In this document: positions 37,272 to 45,868 of the stretch, piece by piece
Numbering within the stretch: the first letter of the stretch is position 1
Layout: each line of letters begins with the position of its first letter
NCBI GenBank assembly: GCA_016722705.1
Contig: JADKGN010000004.1
Span: forward strand, 1,302,001-1,366,000
Length of the DNA: 64,000 nt
Direction: 5' to 3'
Source: Candidatus Dechloromonas phosphoritropha
Lineage (GTDB): Bacteria > Pseudomonadota > Gammaproteobacteria > Burkholderiales > Rhodocyclaceae
Program-made: the position numbers and the translations under genes
Notes under the pieces: generated by a model
Told to the model about the DNA's origin: nothing
The model's database searches: none
The model's input: only the letters and a program-made list of their open reading frames with translations

Positions 37272-37703
37272 TCACTGCTTCGGCCACAGGATCATCTGCG
37301 TACAGCGAAACAGCGCGAGCTTGCGGCCGCTGGCCTCGTCGGTAACCACGGCATCCCAGACCTGGGTGGTGCGCCCGAGATGCTGCGCCGTCGCCACACA
37401 GGCGATGCCGCCTTCCCTGACCGTGCCGAGATGGTTGCTCTTGAGTTCGATGGTGGTGAACGACTCGGCACCTTCCGGCAGATGGGCGATTGTCGCGTAG
37501 CCGCAGGTCGTGTCGGCCAGGGCGACGATACTGGCAGCATGCAGAAAGTCGTTGGGCGCGACATGCAGTTTTTTCACCGGCATCCGGCTGCGCAGCGAAT
37601 TGGGGGCCAGTTCGATCATCTCGATGCCCAGATAGCCCGGCAGGTATTCGCTGCCGCGCTCGTTAAGAACCTCGATCGAAATCCCGGGGCGTAATATGCT
37701 CAT
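37272..37703 (-). CDS. PaaI-family hotdog thioesterase
   Basis: 143 residues. One hotdog domain: GYLGIEMIELAPNSLRSRMP, then HVAPNDFLHAASIVALADTTCGYA with the HxxxxxHxxxxxxxxD-like helix, and SNHLGTVREGGIACVATAQH. Family members hydrolyse acyl- or aryl-CoA thioesters. AAAAGGAGAA precedes MSILRPG, fixing the start. Downstream of the chimaeric MFS/rluA ORF on the same strand; probably once in a transcript with the MFS gene. Confidence 0.85.
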   Translation of the reverse strand: MSILRPGISIEVLNERGSEYLPGYLGIEMIELAPNSLRSRMPVKKLHVAPNDFLHAASIVALADTTCGYATIAHLPEGAESFTTIELKSNHLGTVREGGIACVATAQHLGRTTQVWDAVVTDEASGRKLALFRCTQMILWPKQ

Positions 37704-37720
37704 TCTTGATTCTCCTTTTG

Positions 37721-38308
37721 TCAGGCCGGGGCCAGCGCTCGGGCCACCGGCGCTTCGCGAATCGGCAGGTTGATGATAGCGGCAGCGGCGGCGAGCGCCA
37801 TGTCGGCGTACCACATCCAGCCGAAGTCGCCGAAGCGGCTAATCACCAAGCCGCCCACGTAGGCGCCGAGAAAACCGCCGATCTGGTGGCTCAGCAGGGT
37901 GAGTCCGAACAGGGTGGCGAGGTAGCGGATGCCGAACAGCTTGCCGACGATGGCGGCGGTCGACGGGGTAATAAAGCCCAAAAACGCGGCGTGCAGAAAG
38001 AGGCGCGGGGCGGGGGCGAAGACCTCGGGCGGCGCATAGAGCTCGTCGCCGAGGATGGGGTGGCCGATAGCCTGCAGGTGCACCCGCACCTGGTGCGAGC
38101 GCCCGGTTTCCGGGAAGAGGTCGACCCGCGTCGCATCCAGCGCCGGCTCGCAGCCCGCCACGCGCAACCGGGTGCGCGAGGGCTTGCCGATGGCGTGGTC
38201 CACCATCTGGCGCGGGCGGTTGGGCCAATCGGCGATCAGCGGCAGTTCGATCACGCGCTCGCCCGCCGCCGAGCGCCCGGCCAAGGCGAGCAGAATCTCG
38301 GGTACCAA
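37721..38308 (-). pseudogene. Chimaera: pseudouridine-synthase fragment fused to MFS C-terminus
   Basis: The 195-codon frame has two unrelated parts. Residues about 12-112 match the C-terminal half of the RluA-type protein at 39078-39746 (RVIELPLIADWPNRPRQMVD, LFPETGRSHQVRVHLQAIGH). From residue about 113 the sequence is the last 85 residues of a major-facilitator transporter (GKLFGIRYLATLFGLTLLSH, two hydrophobic helices). The catalytic Asp motif of RluA and the first ten helices of the transporter are absent. It is a recombination product, almost surely non-functional. Confidence 0.8.
37973..38270. repeat. 298-bp direct repeat, copy A
   Basis: Nearly identical to 39132-39429 (copy B, inside the intact pseudouridine synthase), same orientation, about 95% by eye. 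The copies enclose the RHH/ParE pair. The break point at 37973 has extra microhomology (TGGGCTTT on the minus strand) with the transporter side. Confidence 0.85.
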
Positions 38309-38456
38309 GGGACGACGTTATCGTCGAACATCAGGCGGGACACCGTCCCTCCCGAGCCAGGAACCCCGCTCAAGCCCACACCCCTCAAGCCGGCGCTTGC
38401 CAGTTCCCTTCGGCGCCACTACGATTGAACCTGATTAATTCTGATTGGAGCCAACC

Positions 38457-38726
38457 ATGCCCCGCGTCGCAACCAAGGTTCTCACCGCCCATGTTCCGCT
38501 GCCGCTCGCTGAAAAGGTCGACCAGATGGCCGCGCGCCTGGAGCGCCCGCGAGGCTGGATCGTCAAGCAGGCGCTATCTGCCTGGATCGATCAGGAAGAG
38601 GAACGCAGCCGCCTGACCCGGGAGGCGATGGACGATGTCGACGCCGGCCGGGTCATCGATCATCAGACGGTCCAGGCTTGGGCCGACAGCTTGAACACAC
38701 TCGAGCCACTGCCAGCGCCGCGTTGA
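38457..38726 (+). CDS. RHH antitoxin of a ParE-type module
   Basis: 89 residues. N-terminal ribbon-helix-helix: TKVLTAHVPLPLAEKVDQMA, then RGWIVKQALSAWIDQEEERS. The C-terminal tail (REAMDDVDAGRVIDHQTVQA) would bind the toxin. The stop overlaps the toxin start (TGATG). Start at MPRVATK rather than the Met four codons before it is based on family N-termini. Lies inside the 298-bp direct repeats. Confidence 0.87.
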   Translation: MPRVATKVLTAHVPLPLAEKVDQMAARLERPRGWIVKQALSAWIDQEEERSRLTREAMDDVDAGRVIDHQTVQAWADSLNTLEPLPAPR

Positions 38727-39001
38727 TGGAATTGAAGTGGACCAACAAGGGTCTGTCCGACCTGGCTCGGCTGCATGATTTTCTGGCACCAGTCAATCCG
38801 GCCGCCGCCGCGCGCGTGGTCCAGTCGCTGGCGGCTGCGCCGTCGGGCCCGGCGGCCAAGCCGCGTATCGGCGAGCGCCTTGGGGAGTTCGATCCGCGCG
38901 AAGTGCGCCGAATCCTCGTTGGCAATTACGAACTGCGCTACGAAATCCAGGACCAAGTCATTTACGTCCTTCGCATCTGGCATACGCGCGAGGATCGGTA
39001 A
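38726..39001 (+). CDS. RelE/ParE-family toxin
   Basis: 91 residues. MELKWTNKGLSDLARLHDFL at the N-terminus and RRILVGNYELRYEIQDQVIY followed by VLRIWHTRE at the C-terminus are the hallmarks of ParE/RelE toxins, with the conserved C-terminal Arg/His segment. ParE poisons gyrase and RelE cleaves mRNA; the presence of an RHH partner favours the ParE class. One-base overlap with the antitoxin. Confidence 0.87.
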   Translation: MELKWTNKGLSDLARLHDFLAPVNPAAAARVVQSLAAAPSGPAAKPRIGERLGEFDPREVRRILVGNYELRYEIQDQVIYVLRIWHTREDR

Positions 39002-39077
39002 TACCTGACTGCTCGAGTATGGCGGTCCATGCCGGGCGGCATCACAAACTTCTCGGGTTGGACGTGATAGCGCCAAA

Positions 39078-39746
39078 TCAGAACGGTGCCCCGCTCTCCA
39101 CACGAAGCTCGGTTGCGGTCAACGGGTGAAAAAAGCCCAAAAACGCAGCGTGCAGCAGCAGGCGCGGGGCGCGGGCGAAGACCTCGGGCGGCGCATAGAG
39201 CTCGTCACCGAGGATGGGGTGGCCGATGGCCTGCAGGTGCACGCGCAACTGGTGCGAGCGCCCGGTTTCGGGGAAGAGATCGACCCGCGTCGCATCCAGC
39301 GCCGGCTCGTAGCCCGCCACGCGCAACCGGGTGCGCGAGGGCTTGCCGATGGCGTAGTCCACCATCTGGCGCGGGCGGTTGGGCCAATCGGCGATCAGCG
39401 GCAGTTCGATCACGCGCTCGCCCGCCGCCATGCACCCGGCCACCAGCGCCACGTAGCGCTTTTCCACCCGACGCGTCTCGAACAGCCGGCTGAGCGCCCG
39501 GAGCATGTCCGGGCTGCGCGCCAGGACCAGCAAGCCCGACGTGCCGAGATCGAGGCGATGCACCGGCAGTGCCTCCGGGTAGCGGGCTTGGACGCGGGCA
39601 CTCAGGCAATCCTGCTTGCCCGGCCCCCGCCCGGGCACGGACAGCAGTCCGGCCGGCTTGTCGACGACGAGCAGGTCGTCGTCGATGTAGCGAATGTCCA
39701 GCCCTTCGTCGGGCGGGGGCTGGTAGGTTGGGGAGTGGTCGCTCAT
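39078..39746 (-). CDS. RluA-family pseudouridine synthase
   Basis: 222 residues, a short form without S4 domain. Isomerises uridine in rRNA or tRNA. IRYIDDDLLVVDKPAGLLSV, the catalytic motif HRLDLGTSGLLVLAR (Asp), KRYVALV, and C-terminal TGRSHQLRVHLQAIGHPILG are intact. MSDHSPTYQ start chosen over the longer frame. Its C-terminal half is copied at 37973-38270. It follows the helicase gene by about 50 bp on the same strand. Confidence 0.88.
   Translation of the reverse strand: MSDHSPTYQPPPDEGLDIRYIDDDLLVVDKPAGLLSVPGRGPGKQDCLSARVQARYPEALPVHRLDLGTSGLLVLARSPDMLRALSRLFETRRVEKRYVALVAGCMAAGERVIELPLIADWPNRPRQMVDYAIGKPSRTRLRVAGYEPALDATRVDLFPETGRSHQLRVHLQAIGHPILGDELYAPPEVFARAPRLLLHAAFLGFFHPLTATELRVESGAPF
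39132..39429. repeat. 298-bp direct repeat, copy B
   Basis: Parental copy within the intact pseudouridine synthase gene. See copy A at 37973-38270. Confidence 0.85.
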
Positions 39747-39797
39747 CAGGGCAAGGAGTTGAGGAAGCGCTGGGCCGGAACCTAGAGAAGCCAAAGG

Positions 39798-42700
39798 TCA
39801 CCCGCGCAGGATGCTGAACTCTTGGAACATCCGCGTCGGCAAAGGAACCGACAGCTTCCAGTAGAGGGTCATAGGTTTCTCGCCCTCCGCTCGCTCCCGC
39901 GTAACGGGACCACATGCACGATAAGGCGAATTTCGGTTTAGCCGAACAAATAACTGAAATGTCCAGCCATTGGATGGGCTTTCCAGATAACGCCGACCAG
40001 CCGTCGTGTCCGGACGAGCATTGTTCTGCGATTGCCAATGGAAGAGTTCGGAACTGATCGCATAGTCGTGATACGCGATCCGCTCGTGATAGCCCTCCCG
40101 CTTGTCCAGTGTGACAAACAGCAATTCTGTCTTGCGATCCGGCAGCGACAACACCCCCGCTTGGAACGGAACTCGTCTTTCAGCGGTGAGCCAGCCGACC
40201 GCAGTCAGAATTTCCCGAACCCCGTACGAGCCGTGGAGGCACAAAGGTGTGTCCATCAGCCCCGGAACGCGGCGAATCTGCAACGTCGTTCGCGCCTCAA
40301 GGACCTCAGCCAGCTCGCCCAACTCCACGCGTTGCGCCGGGGACGCCCGTAACCGCCTTGCAAATCCTTCCGCACTCCCAACTCGCCCTGACTGTCCATC
40401 AACTTGGTAAGCAAGCATCTGGAGCAGCGACGTCTCCTCTGGATTGATTGGGATGTATTGTGCTTCAGGCTCTCCAAGCTTATGCATGATTGCAAGGCGA
40501 AGCGGATCATCAATGTGCAGCAATCCCGAGAAACGACGACCGAAGTAGTCTCCCTCTTCTCCCGAATCTTCTACGGGCAGCCCGGTATCGCGCTTCAGAT
40601 TCGCCCAACCGGATGATCGGCCTTGCGGCCGATAGAGATCTTCCACATCGATCGCTTGCTCACGCAGAAAGACAGCCAAGCGAATGTCTGTACGTCCGCG
40701 CAAGGCAATGTAGGCACTTAACTCAGCCTGCAATCGGCGCCAGTTGTGATGCTCCAGTTGCCGGAGGCTCTTGAGAACCTGATCCTTCGCTTGGCGTTGA
40801 AGCTGAATATGGCAGCCCGGCGGCAATGACCCAAAGCCATTTTCGACCGCATTTGCGAGTTGACCGCGAGGCAGTCCGGTAATCGTCGACAAGAGCCTGT
40901 CGAAGCGAAAATCTTGGCGATGACGCCCGACAAAATCGAGCACAAGACAGCTTTCCTTGCCCTTTGACAGGCGAAGTCCGCGGCCGAGCTGCTGCTGAAA
41001 GAGAACCGGGCTTTGGGTCGGCCTCAACAGGAGCAAGGTGTCGACAGCCGGGATGTCCACACCCTCGTTAAAAAGATCACAGGTCACCAGCGCCTGTACG
41101 TCTCCGGCAGCCAAACGCTCCGGCGCCCTCCTACGTTCATCCGGTGGCGTCGCACCGACAACGCACATGGCCGCGATACCCGCCTGATTGAAGCAGGTCG
41201 CCATGAACTCCGCATGTGCCACCGAAACGCAGAAAACCAGCGCCCGTCCTTTCGAAGTGTTGTCGGCAAGGCGCCGCCACTCGTTGATCACCAGTCGGGC
41301 ACGAACGTCGTTTCCTGTAACCAAAGCGTCCATTGCGGCAAGCTCGCCCGGCTGTGCCCACGGCACCTGCGAAAAATCTGTCTCGTCATCGCAGGCGAAG
41401 TATTCGAAGGGGCACAACAACTGTTGGTCAAGAGCGTGCCAGAGACGAAGCTCGACGGCCGGGGCCCCGTCAGGGCGATTCTCGAAATAGCCCAGGATCG
41501 ACCTCCCGTCACTGCGTTCAGGAGTAGCCGTAAGACCGAGCAAGTAGCGCGGCCTGATTCGAGTAACAAACCGGTCGAAGCGGTCGGCGGCAAGTCGGTG
41601 GCATTCATCAACCACCACCGTGTGCCAATGGCTTTCGGGGAACCGATCAAGCAGTCCACGTGCGTCAACGCTATCAATCGTGGCAAATAGATGGTCGTAG
41701 GATTCCGGCTCGTAGCCGCCAGCCAGCAGACTGCCGAACGTGTTATCGCGCAGCACTTCCCGATACGTGCGCATTGACTGCCGCAAGATTTCCTCGCGGT
41801 GAGCGACAAACAACAACCGCGGCCGCCCTCCGTCAATGAAACACAGGCTGCGGTAATCGAAAGCGGCAACCACCGTCTTCCCGGTTCCGGTCGCGGCCAC
41901 CACAAGACTGCGTCGACGTCCGTGGTCGCGCTCTGCTTGTAGCGAATCGAGCATGTCCTGTTGATACGCCTTCGGCTCCAAATCGAAGAAGGTCTGCCGC
42001 ACAACGAGGTCACCCCCTGCTTCTCTACGAAGTGCCTCACCGAGCGCCTGGCGATGGCTCTCATTGTTGCGGTCATAGACCTGAAACTCGTTGTCCTCCC
42101 AAAGCGTCTCGAAGTGGGCCTTCGCTCGCTCGAAGAGGTCGGACTGTCCCCTCTCAGTAAACTTGACGGTCCATTCCAGCCCACCCAAAAGCGCGGCGCC
42201 TGAAAGATTGGCGCTCCCCACATAGGCCGAACCGAACCCCGTCGCCCTCTGAAAAATCCAAGCCTTAGCGTGCAATCTCGTGCGCCGGCCATCCAAAGAG
42301 ATGCGGATTTCGCTTCCGGGAAGGGTCGCCAATTCATCGAGTGCGCGAATCTCGGTCGCACCCGTATACGTCGTCGTCAGTATCCGGATCCTAGTTCTCG
42401 GCTTCTGGTTTGCCCCAAATGCGGTAGCCGATTGAAGAACGTCGATCAGTTTTCGGACACCTGAATAGGTGATAAAGCTGACCAAGATATCGACCTGTTC
42501 GCATGCCGAAAGCTCGCGGCGCAACTCGGCCAACAGCGACGGCGATCCTCTCCCCGCGGTGAACAGCCACGGGTTCGCGAGGCCAGTATCTGGATAGGCA
42601 GGAGCAGAACCCGTACGATGGATAGCCTGAAGGACCTGTAGGGGATCATGGAACGCATCGATATCGTGTCCTGTTCTGCCGAGCCTCTGACGGGTCGCGA

Positions 42701-42932
42701 CGAGAATGGAGTTGACCAGATCAAGCTGGCGCCGAATCTTGTCCGCCCCCTTGCCATCGAGATCATCGAGGATACGAACAAGCTGCGTCGCGAGCGCATC
42801 AGCCAGGCGTGCTGCCGAATCATCAGTCGTCAGCTCAGCGACACTTCGCGACTGATCGGAAACCTTGTCTGCAAGCGCGGCAAAAGCCGCTTCTGTCAGC
42901 ACCTGATCGTAAATGCCATCGCGGAATTCCAT
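39798..42932 (-). CDS. PLD-nuclease/SF2 helicase fusion (DUF3427 type)
   Basis: 1044 residues. A phospholipase-D-like HKD nuclease domain occupies about 115-295, with HAK at 221-223 (RLHAKAWIF) and SANLSG. A superfamily-2 helicase follows: Walker A ATGTGKT (347-353), DECH (442-445), LTATPE (467-472), motif VI QQLGRGLR. The region after about 750 fits DUF3427. All motor motifs are intact. Proteins of this build are found among defence or DNA-repair genes, and the exact role is not established. It has no obvious partner genes, but a toxin-antitoxin pair and an RluA gene lie downstream. Confidence 0.88.
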   Translation of the reverse strand: MEFRDGIYDQVLTEAAFAALADKVSDQSRSVAELTTDDSAARLADALATQLVRILDDLDGKGADKIRRQLDLVNSILVATRQRLGRTGHDIDAFHDPLQVLQAIHRTGSAPAYPDTGLANPWLFTAGRGSPSLLAELRRELSACEQVDILVSFITYSGVRKLIDVLQSATAFGANQKPRTRIRILTTTYTGATEIRALDELATLPGSEIRISLDGRRTRLHAKAWIFQRATGFGSAYVGSANLSGAALLGGLEWTVKFTERGQSDLFERAKAHFETLWEDNEFQVYDRNNESHRQALGEALRREAGGDLVVRQTFFDLEPKAYQQDMLDSLQAERDHGRRRSLVVAATGTGKTVVAAFDYRSLCFIDGGRPRLLFVAHREEILRQSMRTYREVLRDNTFGSLLAGGYEPESYDHLFATIDSVDARGLLDRFPESHWHTVVVDECHRLAADRFDRFVTRIRPRYLLGLTATPERSDGRSILGYFENRPDGAPAVELRLWHALDQQLLCPFEYFACDDETDFSQVPWAQPGELAAMDALVTGNDVRARLVINEWRRLADNTSKGRALVFCVSVAHAEFMATCFNQAGIAAMCVVGATPPDERRRAPERLAAGDVQALVTCDLFNEGVDIPAVDTLLLLRPTQSPVLFQQQLGRGLRLSKGKESCLVLDFVGRHRQDFRFDRLLSTITGLPRGQLANAVENGFGSLPPGCHIQLQRQAKDQVLKSLRQLEHHNWRRLQAELSAYIALRGRTDIRLAVFLREQAIDVEDLYRPQGRSSGWANLKRDTGLPVEDSGEEGDYFGRRFSGLLHIDDPLRLAIMHKLGEPEAQYIPINPEETSLLQMLAYQVDGQSGRVGSAEGFARRLRASPAQRVELGELAEVLEARTTLQIRRVPGLMDTPLCLHGSYGVREILTAVGWLTAERRVPFQAGVLSLPDRKTELLFVTLDKREGYHERIAYHDYAISSELFHWQSQNNARPDTTAGRRYLESPSNGWTFQLFVRLNRNSPYRACGPVTRERAEGEKPMTLYWKLSVPLPTRMFQEFSILRG

Positions 42933-43434
42933 TTCTGGCTAACCCTTCGCTGCCCCATCACGGGGCAATTGAGATAAGGAACGGTGTCAAGATACCAGGA
43001 ACCCGGCGATGTCGCGGTCGACCCCGAAAAACAGCTAGTTTTCAGGTGGCGCCCTACAGCGACATCGCCGCCAGCGGGTCGCTGGGGGAAGCGCTCGGCG
43101 AAGCCGGGGTCGGCGGGCGGGTCGCGGCGGACGGTAGACGAGCGGCGGGTTCATCGCCGCGACGGCATTCAATGCCTTGGGGTCAGGCATCGGGCAATGA
43201 TACATTCTCCATTCATGGGCGGAATCGATCGCTAGTGTAGTAGTGCGCTCTAATAGAGACTTATTAAACCGTGGTTTGTCGTCCCCGCGAAGGCGGGGAC
43301 TCCGTGACTTTGTAGTAAAGGCGCTGGATTCCCGCCTTCGCGGGAATGACGTGTGATGTTGAAATGTTCCTTCAAAAATCTATCACTACACTGGCGCGCC
43401 GGCCGCATCCGAACAAGAATCCCTGGAGAAAGAC
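42933..43434. other. Intergenic region with palindromic repeats
   Basis: About 500 bp between the helicase start and paaN. No credible gene was seen. The right part contains the two-hairpin repeat at 43278-43350. Confidence 0.55.
43278..43350. repeat. Two-hairpin palindromic repeat (BIME-like), copy 1
   Basis: Two perfect 20-nt hairpins, GTCCCCGC-GAAG-GCGGGGAC (43281-43300) and ATTCCCGC-CTTC-GCGGGAAT (43328-43347), in inverted relation. Same class as 44972-45040 and 63126-63194. Confidence 0.85.
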
Positions 43435-44928
43435 ATGTCCCATCCCCTGCTCGAAAAGCACCGCACCACGCTCGAAGGCGCGCTGCACGCCATCGCTACC
43501 CGCGGTTACTGGTCGGCCTACAATAAAATGCCCAGCCCCAAGGCCTATGGCGAAACCGCTGCCGAGGACGGCAAGCTGGCCTTTGAGGCCCACGTCGGCG
43601 AGGAGTTCGCGCTGTGCCAGTCCGGCCAGACCGGCTGGCGTGGCGGCGGGGAGTCGCCCTACGGCATCGAACTGAACGTGACCTATCCGTATGCGACATC
43701 GACGCCCTGATCGCCGCCGGCGGGAAAGCGATGCCCGGCTGGCAGGCCGCCGGCCAGGGCTGGATGATGGCCTTTCAGGCCGGCGCGCCGCACGCTCTGG
43801 AACGCGGCCTCGAAGCCGTCGCCTACGCTTACCGCGAGCAGCGCTTCGTGCTGCACGAGGCGACCTGGGAAAAGCCGCAGTGCAAGAACCCGCCGCTGGT
43901 GCTGAAAAAGCACTTCGAGATCGTCGGCCGTGGCGTCGGCGTCGTTGTCGGCTGCGGCACCTTCCCGACCTGGAACACCTACCCCGGACTGTTCGCGGCG
44001 CTGGCGACCGGCAACGCGGTGATCGTCAAGCCACACGAAAATGCCATCCTGCCCGCAGCGATCACCGTGCGCACGATCCGCGCCGTGCTCGCCGAGAATG
44101 GCATCGACGCCGACCTGGTCACGCTGTGCGTGCCGGCCGAGCGCGAGACGACGCAGAAGCTGGTCACCCCCCGGCGGTCAAGTCGGTCGATTTCACTGGC
44201 GGCAACGTCTTCGGCCAGTGGTTGCTCGACCACTGCCGCCAGGCACAGGTCTATGCCGAGCTGGCCGGCGTCAACAACATCGTCATCGATTCGACCGACG
44301 CCTACAAGCGCATGCTGGGCAACCTCGCCTTCACGCTGGCGCTGTATTCGGGCCAGATGTGCACGACCTCGCCCGCGCCATCACCGGCTTCCTGGCCAAG
44401 CCGGAAGTCGCTCATGCCGTGCTCGGCGCCATCCAGTCCGCCGATACGCTCCAGCGCATTGAGGAAGCCGGCGCCGGCAAGCTGGGCGCGGTCATCCTCG
44501 CCCCGACGAAACTCGTGAACCCGGATTTCCCGAATGCCGAGGTGCGCACGCCGGTTCTGCTCGCCTGTGACGCCGACGACGAATCTGCCTACATGGAGGA
44601 GCGTTTCGGCCCCATCAGCTTCATCGTCAAGGTCGCTGATACCGCCGCTGCCATCGCGCTCTCCGAACGCATTATCGCCACCCACGGCGCGCTGACCGCC
44701 GGCGTGTACTCGACCAGGGCCGAAGTCATCGACGCAATGACCGCCGCCACCTGGCGTTCCAAGGCCGCGCTGTCGATCGACCTGACCGGCGGCGTTTTCG
44801 TGAACCAGTCGGCCGCCTACTCCGATTACCATGGCACCGGCGGCAACCCGGCGGCCAACGCCTCCCATTCCGATTCGGCCTTCGTCGCCAACCGCTTCCG
44901 GGTCGTCCAGCGCCGCTATCACGTCTAA
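43435..44928 (+). pseudogene. paaN: PaaN-type aldehyde dehydrogenase, multiply disrupted
   Basis: Phenylacetate-pathway dehydrogenase (ring-cleavage semialdehyde to acid). The N-terminal 85 residues (LEKHRTTLEGALHAIATRGY) are in one frame, the middle (VGVVVGCGTFPTWNTYPG) in a second, VKSVDFTGGNVFGQWLLDHC in a third, and the C-terminal part (SFIVKVADTAAAIALSERII to FRVVQRRYHV) in the first again. Shifts lie near 43690, 44170 and 44370. At the last, about 25 residues expected between GQMCTT and DLARAITGFL are missing, with a short repeat CACGACCTCG at the join. Total length is about 498 codons against roughly 550. Confidence 0.85.
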
Positions 44929-44971
44929 GGAAGTGCTGATTGAATTCAAATCTGTCATAGCCCGAGGCCAC

Positions 44972-45040
44972 GTCATTCCGGCGCAAGCCGGAATCCAGGA
45001 AAATCAACGAACTGAACCCCGGCTTTCGCCGGGGTGACGA
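44972..45040. repeat. Two-hairpin palindromic repeat, copy 2
   Basis: ATTCCGGC-GCAA-GCCGGAAT (44975-44994) and ACCCCGGC-TTTC-GCCGGGGT (45016-45035). Between paaN and paaG. Closely similar to 63126-63194, including the trailing GACGAATA..GTGTCTCC. Confidence 0.87.
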
Positions 45041-45070
45041 ATAAATCAGTGTCTCCTTAAGGAACAAGAA

Positions 45071-45865
45071 ATGAATTTCGAAAACATCACCCTTGCGGTC
45101 AACGACGGCATCGCCCGCCTGACCCTGAACCGTCCCGACAGGCTCAACAGCTTCAACGACGCCATGCATGCCGAACTGAGCGTCGCCCTCGACCACATCC
45201 AGGAAACGCGGGACGCCCGCGTCCTGGTGCTGACCGGCGCCGGGCGCGGCTTCTCGGCCGGGCAGGATCTCGGCGACCGCGCCATGCAGATCGAGGCCGG
45301 AAGGATGCCCGACGTCGGCAATGTCGTCGAGGCCAACTACAAGCCGCTGGCGCTGCGTCTGCAAAATCTGCGCGTGCCGACCATCGCCGCCGTCAACGGC
45401 ATTGCCGCCGGCGCCGGCTGCTCGGTGGCGCTGTGCTGCGACCTGGTCGTCGCTAAGAAATCCGCCGCCTTCCTGCAGGCGTTCAGCAAGCTCGGCCTGA
45501 TCCCCGACACCGGCGGCACATGGTTCCTGCCGCAGCGCGTCGGTATGGCGCGTGCCATGGGCCTCGCCCTGCTCGCCGAAAAGCTACCGGCAGAGAAGGC
45601 AGCCGAGTGGGGACTGATCTGGCAGTGCGTCGAGGATGCCGATTTCGCGGCGACGATCGACGCCCTCGCCGCACGACTCGCCAGGATGCCGACCAAGGCG
45701 CTGGTACGTACCCGTCAGGCGATGCACGCGGCCCCCGGCCACACGCTCGAACAGCAACTTTCCTTCGAGGGCGGCTTCATGCGCGAACTCGGCTGGAGCC
45801 CCGACTACGCCGAGGGCGTCAAGGCCTTCACGGAAAAGCGCGCGCCCAATTTCACCGGCGACTGA
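45071..45865 (+). CDS. paaG: 2-(1,2-epoxy-1,2-dihydrophenyl)acetyl-CoA isomerase
   Basis: Crotonase-fold enzyme that converts the ring epoxide to the oxepin-CoA. 264 residues, full length. LVLTGAGRGFSAGQDLGDRA and VNGIAAGAGCSVALCCDLVV form the oxyanion pocket. LIPDTGGTWFLPQRVGMARA carries the conserved acidic region. The C-terminal helix GGFMRELGWSPDYAEGVKAF closes the fold. A ribosome site AAGGAAC precedes the ATG. It is the first intact gene of the local paa cluster. Confidence 0.92.
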   Translation: MNFENITLAVNDGIARLTLNRPDRLNSFNDAMHAELSVALDHIQETRDARVLVLTGAGRGFSAGQDLGDRAMQIEAGRMPDVGNVVEANYKPLALRLQNLRVPTIAAVNGIAAGAGCSVALCCDLVVAKKSAAFLQAFSKLGLIPDTGGTWFLPQRVGMARAMGLALLAEKLPAEKAAEWGLIWQCVEDADFAATIDALAARLARMPTKALVRTRQAMHAAPGHTLEQQLSFEGGFMRELGWSPDYAEGVKAFTEKRAPNFTGD

Positions 45866-45868
45866 GCG

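Noticed and set aside
36968..37345. Plus-strand frame of 125 codons between the lipoprotein and thioesterase genes
   Set aside because: Runs into the antisense of the thioesterase, has low-complexity composition and no homologous motif.
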